Shown here one piece after another: positions 1 through 12,088 of a DNA stretch of 64,000 nt; the first letter of the stretch is position 1, and each line of letters starts with the position of its first letter. A program made the translations under genes and the position numbers. Origin of the DNA: Gloeopeniophorella convolvens (Eukaryota; Basidiomycota; Agaricomycetes; Russulales); contig WTXD01000081.1 of assembly GCA_022496205.1 (NCBI GenBank), forward strand, positions 34,259 through 98,258, given 5' to 3'. Under the pieces are notes generated by a model. The model did no database searches and was not told the DNA's origin. It worked only from the letters and a program-made list of their open reading frames with translations.

Positions 1-1159
1 GTTAAGTGAACCGCCCCACCTATAGAACTGCTGCTTGAAAATCTCCTTAAGGAGTCCTCCCGCATCCAAGATGAAGTCGTCAACGGTCTCCTTAAATTGA
101 ACGGCCGAAAGCCCACCGAGCCCCGCGAGGAAATCTTCGCACTGCTGATCGTCCTCCAGTGACTCAGCCTCTTTCTTGAGTGCGCCCCCGATGATAGGCC
201 TCTCTGCTCCACGGGCAACTTTCTCCACTGCGTCCCTCGTGCTTGAGAAGCGGTGCGGTACAGAGATGTTCGTGCCGAGTCGAAGAGGAGCCGATATAAG
301 GTCCATGGCCCGTAAAACCAGCCTGAATAGCCGCCACGCTACAGGAGTCAGCGGAGTTTGATATGGAGAGTTGAAGCAACCGAGGGGGAGGATTGTGATC
401 GCGAGATAGATGGCGGCGGTACAGAGTACGAAGGTAAGGATCACGATGGCGATGGCATGGTGAATGGTGAACATGAATTGGACGAGGCCAGCGAAGAAGA
501 GAAAGACCGATATGTGGAGCAGTAGTGGGATGACCTCGACAACATTGGAAAGCTGGAGCCTTGTCACGCCGTCGAAAAGATAACCGCGGATAAGGGTACG
601 CATGAAAGCATTGTCATAACGGCCATGTGCGGCTTGCGCGTACCTGCGAGCCCACTGTTGCATCAAGGTCGCAGATAGAGCACATGTTATGCTCAGACAT
701 AGACTGAGGAACCAGAAGATGTTCACGCGGACGCTAGCGGATGAGGGACGGAACGGCGGAATGGTGGCTGCCGGAATGGGACTGGATCCGTTGGTGGAGA
801 GCTGCTGGGAGATCTGCAGTAGCAATGCCACAGTGACATCCCCGGAGTCCTGTTGCAGTAGCTTGTAACTCTCGATGGTGAATGCGGCAACGGTGGCCGA
901 AAACAAGCCAGTCTTAGAGGTCTCACATTTAGCACAAGTTGCCCGAAGAAGCACCGCATATATGCGCACTCACAAAGATCAGGATCCCATCTGCGTCTCC
1001 CTTCCAAGTTTCGAGGAGATTTTGATCTTGCTTGTAGAACCTGCTGGAACAGTTTTCCCACAACTTGGTTCGCGCTGCGGGATCCGGACCTGCGGGCACA
1101 CCATTCTCAGCTAAGTTCGCCCTAATTACCAAAGGACGGCTCACCCGCCTCGACGGCAT
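1..1159 (-). CDS. DUF6535 membrane protein, copy A (3' part outside the window)
   Basis: Minus-strand gene whose C-terminal part lies beyond base 1. Exon 1 runs from the ATG at 1159 to 974 and ends in the residues DGILIF. A GT-AG intron follows (973-913). Exon 2 starts at 912 with TGLFSA and stays open in the same frame to base 1. The protein has the pattern of the fungal DUF6535 family: a short hydrophilic start, a stretch ending in LLQISQQLS, and several hydrophobic segments around the motif LMQQWARRYAQ. Function is unknown for the family; membrane location is inferred from the hydrophobic segments. It is a tandem paralogue of the gene at 2376-4228, with closely similar sequence and the same intron position. 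Identity of the family is fairly sure; completeness cannot be judged. Confidence 0.75.
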
Positions 1160-2375
1160 AGCGCGTGTCTAAGACGATAGGCATGGAGAAAGCTGGATAA
1201 TAATGTTCCATCTTTCAAAGCCGAAGAGTTCAGAGGAGATGGAGACCGGCGGGTACAGTGAGAGTCGGGGGCCCGTCACTGCCAGTAGTTAGTACTACGA
1301 TTTAACTGCTGCGAAGTCAACCAAGGTCACGAGATGGCAACATGCCCAAAACCAAATCTGAGCCCGAATTTACTTACACACGTATTGCTTGCTCGTCTCG
1401 ACCTGCAAGTACCTAAAGCGCTGCGTCTATCCGATGTCGTCGAAGGTTGGATATTGGTTCGCACCTCGGTACTACCTCGGTGCATCTCCGAGCACACATG
1501 CACAGTATATCATGCAGACATGTCGATCGACTCTCTGTGCTGCCCGGACCCTCCCGGGCGTCGCCGACTCCGGATCCAGCTGCATACCCCCGGCCTCGTA
1601 AGCTGAGCTCGTCGGCGAGGACGAGGATACCGGGTGTGAGCTCGTACGTGGGCCGTGGCGGGTGCAATGCCGACTCAGGTGCTGAGCAAGCTCGGCTGGC
1701 AAAGCTCAACTCGCTGCTGTGATGCCATCGTCGTTCTTGCTTGGTATATGTTCCATCTTTCGATGTCCTCGGTCGGGGAGGGAACCTGTCATTTGCAATT
1801 TGTTTATTCCTGCTCCGCGGGGTCTGGACCCGCGTTCCTCACGTGCACGAGCTACAAGTTCAGCTAGCAACTCAACAACATTGATATCGCTCTACATAAC
1901 ACCCGCACATCCCTCTCCGGTGAATCAATGTGACTGAGCATCACTAGACATCACCTGAGTCGGGTTCCCAACGTATCCATGGGGCGCAGATGACGTCAGA
2001 ATGCTAGGTGCGTAGAGGTACCCGTGTTGCTTATCTAGAGAGGCTGTTGCAGAATCGGCTCGGGGATTAGGTCTTTCGTGGGCTGGAAAAAATCATAGGA
2101 GATGGCTTTCGTAAGGATGATGACAACCGGAACGATGTTACTATGTGCCATCCAACTGAGAGCGGGCGTGCATCAGGAAGTTAACGAAGTTACCCTCCAA
2201 AGACTAGATACCATAGTCGCGACTCGCCAAGAAATGTAGATAAGTGTGCGTTCGTGTCTTGCTTATCTAGAATCCCGTTTCCCTCTATCCTGAAACGATA
2301 CAACGAGTCCGATGTGCAGGGAATACACTGAACAAGGTCAGAACAACGAGGACAATACGCTTGTTGTCTTCCAAG
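1160..2375. other. Intergenic region between DUF6535 copies A and B
   Basis: The part from 1160 to about 1560 is the duplicated 5' flank of copy A and matches the flank of copy B at 4229-4620. From there to 2375 no gene is recognised. The short open frames on both strands have no family signature and no plausible splice partners. Confidence 0.6.
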
Positions 2376-4228
2376 CTAGGTGAATTGTGTACGGTGGTCT
2401 GCGTCTCTACTTAAAACCCATTCACTGGTTGGCCGCAACGCAGTTATGATAGCCCCGTAATTGGCCCGAAGGAACATGCCTTCCTGCGTGGAAGGGGTCA
2501 CCTGTCCTGAAAGTCGAAAGAACCTGTTCCGCGTGTCCACGAAGGCGCGCCGCGAGGCCGCCGAACCCGTACGACCAGGCTGAGCTATAATTTTGGCATG
2601 AATGTCGACGACCGCGGTGATGAGGTGGGTGATATTAGTGTGGGTGGGAATGGCTTTATGGGACGCAAACAACCGTACACTGCTATGCTCCAGAAAACTG
2701 ATTAGACTCAGGAGCGGGCCGTTTCTGTGCATGCGACCTTGAGAGGTGATCTCTCGTTTTAAATCCGGAGGGGGATCCACGAGCGCTACGAGGGGCTCGG
2801 CGTAGTCTGAATACTTGGGTGGGTGGGAGGGCAAGTTGTTCAGGCGATGGCAGGCAGCGACTGCTTGAAGACAGCGAGCCGTGGTGGAGATGGGAATGGA
2901 TAACGATGTTTTGAGTATAGTGACAGTAGACCATGCATACGGGCTCGAACCGTAAGACATTGGGGCGCGGATGAGTCGAGTTCCAAGCGTGGAGAAGCAC
3001 GTCAGATTCCACAATGCACGCGCAAAAATTGTGGCACGTTCGATCGACAAAGCTGATAGCTCGTTCACTGCACCGCCCCACGTGTAGAACTGCTGCTTGA
3101 AATTTTCCTCAAGGCGCCCTTCTGCACCCAAAATGAAGTCGTCGATGGCCCCCGTGAATTGAATGGCCGAAAGCTCACCGAGCTCCGCGAGGAAATCTTC
3201 GCGCTGCTGATCGTCCTCTAGGGAGTCGGCCTCCTTCCTGAGTGCACCCTCGATGATGGGCCTCTCCGCTCCACGGGCAACTTTTTCCAGTGTGTTTTTT
3301 ATGTCCAAAAAGCGGTGCGGGTCAGAGATATTCATGCCGAGTCGAAGAGGAGCCAATATAAGGTCCATGGCCCGTAAAACCAGCCTGAAAAGCCGCCGCA
3401 CGACGGGGGTCAATGGTGTTTGATATGGAGAGTTGAGGTAACCGAGGGGGAGGATTGTGATCGCGAGATAGATGACAGCAGCACAGAGTACGAAGATAAG
3501 GATTACAAAGGCGACAACATGGTGGATAGCGAACATGAATTGGACGAGGCCAGTGAAGAAGAGAAAGACCGATATATGGAGCAGTAGTGGGATGACCTCG
3601 ACAACGTTAGAAAGCCGAAACTTTGTCACGCCGTCGAAAAGATAACCGCGGATGAGGGTACGCATGAAAGCGTTATCGTAACGGCCATGTGCAGCTTGCG
3701 CGTACCTGCGAGCCCACTGTTGCATCAAGGTCACAGATAGAGCACATGTTATGCTCAGACATAGACTGAGGAACCAGAAGATGTTCACGCGGACGCTAGC
3801 GGATGAGGGATGGAACGACGGGATGTCGACTGCCGGCATGGGACTGGACCCGTTGGCGGAGAGCTGCTGGGAGATCTGCAGTAGCAATGCCACAGTGACA
3901 TCCCCGGAGTCCTGTTGCAGTAGCTTGTAACTCTCGATGGTGAATGCGGCAACGGTGGCCGAAAACAAGCCAGTCTTAGAGGTCTCGCGTTCAGCACAAG
4001 TTGCCTGAGGGCTCGAGCACCGCATATATGCGCACTCACGAAGATCAGGATCCCGTCTGCATCTCCCTTCCAAGTTTCGAGGAGGTTCTGATCTTGCTTG
4101 TAGAACCTGTTGGAACAGTTTTCCCACAACTTGTTTCGCGCCCTGTCGGAATCCGGACCTGCAGGCGCGCCATTCTCAGGTAAGCTCGTCCTGGGTTTCA
4201 GAGAATAGCTCACCCTTGTCGACAGCAT
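2376..4228 (-). CDS. DUF6535 domain-containing membrane protein, copy B
   Basis: Two exons: 4228-4040 (ATG at 4228) and 3974-2376, joined across a 65-nt GT-AG intron. The exons give 596 codons, a 595-residue protein. The DUF6535 part includes TGLFSATVAAF, LLLQISQQLSANGSS and LMQQWARRYAQAAHGRY. Hydrophobic segments that look membrane-spanning are near VNIFWFLSLCLSITC, VIPLLLHISVFLFFTGLV and VAFVILIFVLCAAVIYL. The C-terminal half is hydrophilic and helical and has no recognised domain. The family is abundant in agaricomycetes and has no known activity. The start was chosen as the first ATG in frame with exon 1, and copy A starts at the matching place. No frame break is seen, in contrast to the third member at 38534-40667. 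Confidence 0.8.
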
Positions 4229-5640
4229 AGCGTGGGGCTACGGGAGCCCGGGTGCGAAGTGGGATATGTTGCGCCATCCCAAATTCGAGGAATTCAGAGG
4301 AGATGGAACAGCGAGAGTCGTCACTGGTAGCGATTTGACGGCTGCGAAGTCAACCAAGGTCACGAGAGCACGCCCAAATATGAGCCCGCAGAATAACTTA
4401 TGTATGTACTCACTGCTCGCCCATCTTGACTTGCATGTAACGTACAATTGCATGTATCATATTCTAAAGGATTCATATAGTAACAGTGCAAGCGCTGCGT
4501 CTATCCGGATCCGATGTTGTCGAAGGTTGAATATTGGTTCGCACCTCTGCGTGAGGTTCCCCAAGCGTACTCGTACATGCACAGACACGTTGACCCGTGC
4601 CGCTCGGACCCTCCCGAACGACTTCAATTTCATGCCCCGGGACCGCGGGGCGAGGCGGGGCCTGGTCGGGGTTGACAAAGCCGGCGACCGCTCGTCTCAG
4701 CTTTGGCACCTGACGACCTCTGCTTCATTCACCCAACGAAACCCGCCCACTTCACATCGTGCAAAACCGTGCAGGTTTTCCTTAATCGTATGGCGCTGAC
4801 GTGATCCCGACTCAGTGCCCATTGCAGGCCGTATTTTGGAGCGTTTCTGGAAGGGATGCAGTCTGATGCAGTTCCGCATGTGATACAATAAGTCTGTACT
4901 AGCCCGTGCGCTGCGCACTGACAAGATCAAACTCAAGGTTCAAGCTTCGAGTACATCACCCTCCCGCCGATGAACGCTCTCGGGACGTTTCAGCTATGTA
5001 CGAGGTGAGTTTTAGCCTTCTCTTGGGAGGCACTGTATACAAACGCGCCCTCTTGTGTACAGCTCGCTCGGTCTTTTATCAGGAAGCAGCGAAGCTTTGT
5101 GATGACTCCCCTAAGTACAGTTGCACGGACGAGAAAGCGTTCAAGTTCCTGCTACGTACTCAAGCTCACCAACGTAATCTTTGGCGTCTGACCTACAGCG
5201 CTTCCGTGGCGCTGTTCCCGGACATCATTCCACATGGCATGCTTCTATTGCCGGCATGCACCGCTGGCTCTGATGCGCCTCGCCATATTCTCCTCCCCGC
5301 CCCACAGGTTGCCAGCTGCAATAGCACGTATCTGAACCCGCGACTGCCATCTAAACCGCGAGGTACACGCGCAAGATGACCAACGTTGCAGTGCTTCTCA
5401 AGGAGAGCGCGTGAGGCTGGTATCGCACACTGCCGCGCTTTACAAACGCCCTCGCGCGCGGTGTGCGGATGGCTCGCCCTCGGTAGAGGCTTACAGCCGA
5501 AGGAGCTTTACCTGAAGGGGGTTAGGGTGAGCGCGACGCCCAATGCCTAGTACCAGCTTGCGCTCATGCTTAAATGCTGCAGAGCGAGGCGGCTTATTTC
5601 ACCGCACTTTCGGCCCCAACCCTTCTAACATTCAGCCAAG
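4229..5640. other. Intergenic region upstream of DUF6535 copy B and of the monooxygenase gene
   Basis: From 4229 to about 4620 this is the duplicated 5' flank shared with copy A. The rest separates two divergently transcribed genes. A 157-codon open frame at 4906-5379 (plus strand) has no recognisable domain, no hydrophobic signal and no supporting splice pattern, so I do not call it a gene. Regulatory sites cannot be named from sequence alone. Confidence 0.5.
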
Positions 5641-7864
5641 ATGGTTGCTCCTCAAGAGGGACACCTGCCTGACCCGCTTTCCGAATCCGTGGGAGTCATT
5701 GGCTCTGGCATCGCCGGACTTATCACGGCACACACGCTGTTGCGAGATGGCTTCAAATATGTTGATATCATCACACGTGACGACTCTGTGGGTGGTGTAT
5801 GGTCGAAGGAGCGTGTATACCCGGGACTCCAGATTAACAGGTGCGTGGTGACCCCTTTCTGCTGACCTCGACATAACTCTGACCTCACGATTGCTCCAGC
5901 GTTCACGGGGAATTTAGATTCTCTTCAATGCAAATGCGGGAACCTGACGGTTCTTCGAGAACCGGTGGACGCCTGACAGGCGAACACGTACAGCAGTACA
6001 TGGAGAGCTTCGCCAAACACAATTTGGACGGCAAGATACGCTTCGATACCGACGTTGTCAACATTCGGCGCGGAGATCGCCAGCGCGGATGGGATATTCG
6101 TGTGCGAGACCAGGTCACAAGTGAGGAAAGAATCTTTCATTATGCCCGTATCGTCGTTTGCACCGGGGTAAGCATATGCCATCAGGCCTGGTTGACGCCC
6201 AACCTCACTGTTTGCATGTCATCAGGGTTGCAGCAACCCGCGCTTCCCGAAAGGCCTGACGCCCGCAGATGCCAAGGCTTCTGGGTTCACAAACCCCATT
6301 TTGCACTCTATGAATTTCAGGTCGCGGATCGATGACTTGCTTTCGTCCGTCAAGCCTATTAGTTTCGGAGAGACGCCATCAAGCTCGATCATTGTCATCG
6401 GAGGTGGTAAATCTGCGCAAGAGTAGGTCATGCTCAATTTTGCATGTGTGGTTATTCGCTGATGGGTGTTGTCAGTGCGGCTTCCTACCTTGCCAGGGAG
6501 GGTCGCCCTGTTGCAGTCGTGTTCGACGTTACAGATTCGTTCCTAGCAAGCCCAAATCCCGTTCCACAATGCCTCAGGAAAAGCAGGTAAGTCACAGGAA
6601 AATTCTGCTGTATAATTACCATTGACCATAACCGACAGGGTTCTTTCCATCATGTCTCCACATATAGAGCTACGCACGCGGCTAGAGTACGTCTGGCCGT
6701 CGGCATTTTTTGGTGCATTGCTTGAAAATAACCAGGCGTTTCTTGCACACGACCCGGCTCGGTGCTATTGTTGTGTACTGTTTCTGGAACGTGTTATCGT
6801 GGCTCTCCGTAAGATAACTCCACAACATTCAAGGATAGCTACTAATTCTCCACTGCAGCTGTGGTCCCTAGGCGTCCCACGCGGCTCGCCTCTCCGCAGA
6901 AGCCATTCCTTCTTCTGGAACACACGCACGAACGACGAGGGAGTACCCCGCCCAGGGAGCTTCCATTCCCTCGTGAATACTGGCAAAATCAAGCTTCTTG
7001 CGCCCGCGCGAATCGCCCGATTCGGAGACGATGGCCAATCAGTGATCCTCGATGACGGACGCGTGATACCTGCTGCTGCAGTTGTCCTTGGAACTGGGTA
7101 TGAGTCAAGCTGGAAGCCCATCTTTAATGGTATGCATTCTTTCTGTATCCTATCCACATACACTAAGTTGTTTATCTTGTGACTCATCGGCAGAGGAGAC
7201 GATGGAGTACCTTGGCCTTGGCCAGCATCCTCCTGAAACGAACAAGAAGTATCACTGGGACTACACCAGCTTGGCAAATCCGCCAGAGCCTCCACGCCAA
7301 GCACCGCAGGCAGCGTCATTCTATCGCGGCCTTGTTCCCGTGAAGAGCATCCCAAACCGTGATTTCGCCGTGAATGGGGCGGTAGTACGTCGCAGTCGGT
7401 AGCTCGCAAATACAGTGTCGCTCATGATTGCATTCCGCAGTTCAGTATACACCATGCGTACCTATGCGAGGCCTCCGCACATTGGATCGCTGCATACTTC
7501 CGCCACGACGAGTTGAAGCTTCCTCGCGGCGTAGATGCAGCACTTGAGGAGGCTGAACGCGAGGCAGCGTGGGTACGACAGCGGTACCCACACGTACTGC
7601 ACTGGATAAATGAGAGCCACACGGCCTCTATAGCCTTCTGGACGTGCGTATAGTTCCGCCGCAGCGCCCTGGACGTGACTGGGAGCTGATGGGAGGGAAT
7701 CGCTGTTACGCAGATGGCCTCAACTTGTTGACGAACTCCTAAGCGATATGGGACTCCCCGGCATGCGCAGCGGCGGTAACTGGCTGACGTGGCCATTCAA
7801 GGTCATCGACCTCGCCGAGCTGGCCACGCTGAAGGAAGAGCGAGATGCGAAACGTGGCAAGTAA
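5641..7864 (+). CDS. Flavin-dependent monooxygenase (FMO-like, FAD/NADPH binding)
   Basis: Ten exons: 5641-5840, 5900-6167, 6226-6422, 6476-6586, 6639-6686, 6736-6808, 6859-7129, 7194-7384, 7441-7643 and 7714-7864. They sum to 1713 nt, exactly 571 codons (570 residues). The FAD-binding Rossmann motif GVIGSGIAGL is near residue 19. A second dinucleotide motif, VIGGGKSAQDAA, fits the NADPH site of flavin monooxygenases. VVCTGGCSNPRFP and RLERFLHTTRLG are also typical of this fungal FMO group. The enzyme should use NADPH and oxygen to oxidise a soft nucleophile or a carbonyl compound; the substrate cannot be read from sequence. No membrane anchor or signal peptide is seen. No biosynthetic partner genes lie beside it, so a cluster role is not supported. 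All introns are 49-70 nt with GT-AG ends. The end of exon 8 could be 7381 instead of 7384. Confidence 0.92.
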
Positions 7865-9814
7865 TAGGCGCCATGCGTTGGCCACGACGGGCGTCAGTCA
7901 TCAATGCGACTGCGCAATGAAGCCTTCTCTCGGATCAAGGGTAAAGACGATATGGGGTTTGTAGAAATGGATTCATTGTGGGTTGGTGAAACGCAGCTGC
8001 TGCGCAGCCAGTAAGCACTAGGTACACAGCTATCAATTATTATAACACTCCTTACCCGCGCGTCCGTGCCGCACCATTGGCACCTGCCATTCGTTCTCCG
8101 CTTTCAATTTCCCTCTATCCATCTGGCCGTAAGGCTATAATCCATGCCATCATCCGTTCCACTTCCGTCCTCCTGCACGGCTTCCGGAACTTGATCCACA
8201 ATTCGTGCCGATGCCACGTTCCAGGTAGCCTCAGATGACTATGCGTAGCTAGGATCAGGTCTTGGCCAGGGATTCCCCGATACTGCGCGCCATCGGAGAA
8301 CATGCCAGGCGCGTCGAGCTGGGGTGGAGGTGGTTCCAGAGCTGCGTACCAGCGACAGCGGGTGGCGTAACCTGCACTGGGACGTGTACCTGCTTGGCGT
8401 TGCCTGCGCCAACAGGTGCGCCGCGGAGCGGGCAAAGAGGATCGCATGCCGGCATCGTGCGCAAGAGCCAGCTCGAAGCGGATCGTGGTCGCGGCCGTGG
8501 TCGAGGCGCGCTACGAGTCGGAGCCCGCCCGACACCACGGTTGTGGATGTGAAGCCCGTGCGCGTCGTCGGCCAGGGTGCGCTACTCTATCCGCAGGTCG
8601 GGGAGGAATACTACCCAGCGCCGACTTCGTGGGCGCAGAGTCCACCACAACCTGTGCACGGCAGCTTCTCGTAGAAATTCCGCTTCCGATGAGACCAACA
8701 CGGATCCGGATGGTAAGCAGCTGAGATGACGGTACATAACGTGCATCAGAATTCAGATATCTTGTAAATTGTAAATGTGTATTGAGCGGAGTACATTTCT
8801 TGTCGAGACACTGGAGCTGTCGAGACGCGATCGAAAACGGCGGTTATCACTTGGCAACGTTCTCCTAAGTCCTCTGATGCGAATCCAACCAGCAAAAGGG
8901 ACATGGACACGAAAGACTGCACCGATCTGAGGCTCGCGAATGCCCGCTAGCACGCGTTGGTCAGCGTTGACGAAGCGATGCCTGATTAGCATGTCGCTCA
9001 CAGATTGATCTGTTGAGATTGGACGTTGGGTGTTCAACGTACAACGTTCACCGATCACCGTGACCCAGGGTGCAACGCGGTGGGCATGCATCGAACGCGT
9101 TCCCCGAACCCGTTGACACTGGCTTCCAACCACGAACGTATTCTCCCGTGGCTGGGGCGACACGCTTGGCGCCCGTGGGCGTTTCCCTCTATCGATGGCC
9201 GCACTTGGCCGCATGCTGTCGCAGAAGACGGCCCTGCCCGCGGTAGCTTCTTTCCAACTCGAAGGTGCCAATGTCTTCGCGAACCACGATCAAACGCGCG
9301 AGATGAAACTCGGAGAGGACCACATCTCAAAACATCTGCGATCGGGTTGCTGTCAATTATGGGCGGTGACACTTTGAGAGATAAGTCCAACCTTCGGGAG
9401 GTGCATTGACTGCAGCACAAAGAGCTCTGCATGGCTTTTATGCAACGCCCCAAAGAAACCAGAGTGCCAGTTGTTGCCGCACGACGGACGCTATCGTCAC
9501 GGGACGGTCAGACGGTGAGATTGGCGTTGGAAGCTGCGGACCGACGGTAGAAGCCGACTCGGTGAGGACGGGTTCTGCGCCTGCTGTTGACCACCATTTG
9601 TCGACGTCCGATAGCGACCAGCTCGCATTGCACAGCGAGCGAATAAGCTCGTGGAGGCCTCTGCGCAGGCGACAGGGGCGAACTGCGGTCCAGCAAAGCG
9701 CGCAGTGACGGACCGGGGCCGCGCGATCCAAGTTTCCATATTTGCGGCGAGGCTGCGCTCGGTCATCAACACATTATTTGCTTTCAGCGTCACGGCGCTT
9801 TCTCCCCGCCATCG
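7865..9814. other. Intergenic region, GC-rich, with no convincing gene
   Basis: Open frames overlap on both strands, especially between 8100 and 8725. The plus-strand frame 8324-8674 ends in a tail (GEEYYPAPTSWAQSPPQPVH) that could be coding, and the minus-strand frame 8115-8447 also looks protein-like. Neither carries a known motif and they exclude each other over much of their length. I see no RNA gene or repeat here. The last 300 bases would contain the promoter of the gene starting at 9815. Confidence 0.4.
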
Positions 9815-12088
9815 ATGCGCTCCCTCTTTCTCCATCTTTCTGCTCTAAACGAAGACGAATATGCGCTCTTCACCTCCTCTCTCACAGACCTCGTCGCCTC
9901 CGACACCCCACCTTTAGATGACGAACAGTTTGAGAAGCAATCCGTCTCCATTCGAGAAGCTCGTGCCTGGCTTCGAGGTCGTTACGCTGACCTCCCCGTA
10001 ACCGACCTTGACGAGGTACGCCCCCTGTTTCCGTGCCTTGAAGCTCACAAGTTCTCAGCTCTGTGTCCTAGATACTCCGTTTGTTCGCCCCCAGCCCTGG
10101 ACAAGATCCGATTCTCAGCGGAGGCCAGTTCTTTGCCGTCCTGCGCCTAGTGTTGCATCTCCGGAGTGGCGCCGAGCTTGACCGGGGTCTTGTGTTCAAG
10201 CAAGGTTCGTGTTTGCCTTTTCAACCCTCTTTGTTTCTCGTGCTTGCCGTCCCCTTTGCGTCGCCGGAGCGAACACACCCGACGCAGCACGCGTTCTGCA
10301 CGTCATCGGGGTTGGTGGTGACCAGCGCGTGCTCATCGCTCCCAGAATTGTGATCCTATGGACGTACATCCGACCTGTTCCATCTGAATGCGCAGCCCTG
10401 ACCCCTATGTTACGGTGACACCAGAGGCCAATGCCCTGGCGCATGAGGCAGTCAGGAACTGACGGCCATCTTTGTTCCAATGCCACAATCTGACCGCAAT
10501 GTTAGCGGTGCACAGGGGCCGGTCTCGCATCCACGATTTTTGCCGTTTGGCATCTTGTTCAACCTAGCTACAGGGCGATACTTACTGTTTAACTGCAGTC
10601 TTTCCAAACTCTCAAAATGAACCTGTGTCACCGACACGACCTGTGAATGACCGCCCCTCACGACAATATCCTGCTCCACCACGGCGACGTCAGTCTGCCG
10701 CCGGAACAGCCTTTGACGCACCAACGCCCGACATTAATCCCTTCACGCCCACAAATTACACCCACGACCTTCCACAGCCTCCCGTTCACCCTGATTTACG
10801 TACGGGGACTATTTCCTCTCCCACCATAGTTCCAGCCAAGCCTCCACCACCTCCGCCACCAGCTACTCCACCCGCATACACTCACCATGCATCTAATCCT
10901 TTCGTCGCCCGAGCAGCTGCTGCTGCCACAACGAGGACGGATCCCTCACCTGAGCGGAAAATCCCCCCTCTCCCGCCCCGCAAGGCCCCCCCTGTCCTTC
11001 CACCGCGCTCAACTTCCCTTCTCGTCTCGGCACCAGGAGGTTCCCTCCGTTCTAAACCACCACCTCCTCCGTTGCCTTCGAAGGTTCCACACCTGACTAC
11101 CAGCCTTATGAAACAGTCTTTACAGGCCAGTAAGGCAGGTCAAGACGCCAAGCGCATGGAAGCTCAGCGGGAGCAGGAGCGCATTTTGCAGGTCCTCAAG
11201 AGCTCGACGCGCAGTGTCAGCCCGCCCAAACGCTCGGGCTTGGGTAGCAGCAGTTCGCGCTCCTCCTCAGACGGTATACGCCCCTCAGTACCAACGCTTC
11301 CTCCACGCCCACGCGTCAGTCCGCCTGGTTCGATCGTTTCAACGCGATCATTCGAACAAGTTGCGGGCGCAAGTCTTTCTGCGCGCCAAACGCGTTACCG
11401 CTCACCTTCACCGCTGCAGCAACCGCAGTCGCGACCGCGGTCACCGTCCCGTTCACCATCTCCCTCGCGGCCCACAACAGACCTCCCTCCTCCCGTGCAC
11501 CCAAACCGCAAGACTCTCCCGGCGGACTTTATCGCGGGGACCGCCTCGGTCACACCCCCGTCGCCGCGCCTTGGGCGCTCGAAGTCGGTTCACCACACAT
11601 CACCCCCACCGGTTCCCCGGCGCCGCAGGCCAGACAGCGTGCAGGTGCTTCCATCGTCTGGTGAGACCCCTCCCTCCACGCCCGCGCCGCACACAACCCT
11701 GGGCATGTCAAGTATGGGCGCGAGCAGCGGTAGTCCGTCTCGGCCGCGTGTCGCGCGGCACCTGTCGCTGTCGGCGCGAGAGCCGCGGTGGGACGACATG
11801 CGGGGGGCGCTGTCAGCAGTGCGCTACAAGGCGGAGGCGGGACTCAGCCGGCGGGGGTGGGTGCCCGGGTTGGACCACGACGAGCGACTGATCGACGGTC
11901 GGCGTGGCGGCGGTGGTGGTGATGGCGGCGGCGGCGGCGGCGGCAGGGACTTGCCGAGTGCGTCGAGCAGCGAGGATGGGCTTGGTGTTGATGCCGACTC
12001 GCTCACGGATGAGCAACGGCGCGGTGGCCCACTCGAGCGGGATGAGATGAAGTGGCCGACGGGCAACGGGTGGAAGCCACTGGCGTAG
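9815..12088 (+). CDS. Proline-rich protein with EH-like N-terminal domain
   Basis: Three exons (9815-10015, 10072-10204, 10599-12088) sum to 1824 nt, a 607-residue protein. Residues 1 to about 110 are helical and resemble an EH-type module, with the signature LSGGQFFAVLRLVLHL and the end LDRGLVFKQ. EH modules bind NPF peptides in endocytic adaptors; the match here is by pattern and not certain. The rest is low-complexity and rich in Pro, Ser and Arg, with many SH3-ligand-like stretches such as KPPPPPPPATPP and RKAPPVLPPR, a charged helix near AKRMEAQREQERILQVLK, and a Gly-rich run near the C terminus. This suggests a scaffold for endocytosis or the actin cytoskeleton (inference). The second intron is 394 nt, far longer than the usual 50-70 nt here. 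Start is the first ATG in the open frame. Confidence 0.75.

Larger units (their letters stand above)
1..4620. repeat. Tandem segmental duplication carrying DUF6535 copies A and B
   Basis: Bases 1 to about 1560 align with about 3062 to 4620, an offset of roughly 3.06 kb. The similarity covers the 5' half of the DUF6535 gene and its intron. It continues into the upstream flank, where both copies share the string GCTGCGAAGTCAACCAAGGT (near 1310 and 4340) and GCGCTGCGTCTATCCG (near 1419 and 4491). The flank is more diverged than the coding part and contains indels. The left end of the unit is outside the window, so the true unit length is not known. Confidence 0.8.

Noticed and set aside
2935..2965. 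String resembling a tRNA B-box (reverse complement GGTTCGAGCCC)
   Set aside because: It lies inside the coding exon of DUF6535 copy B, and no cloverleaf arms or A-box fit around it.
8115..8724. Possible gene on either strand
   Set aside because: Both strands show protein-like frames that exclude each other, and neither has a motif or a consistent exon chain.
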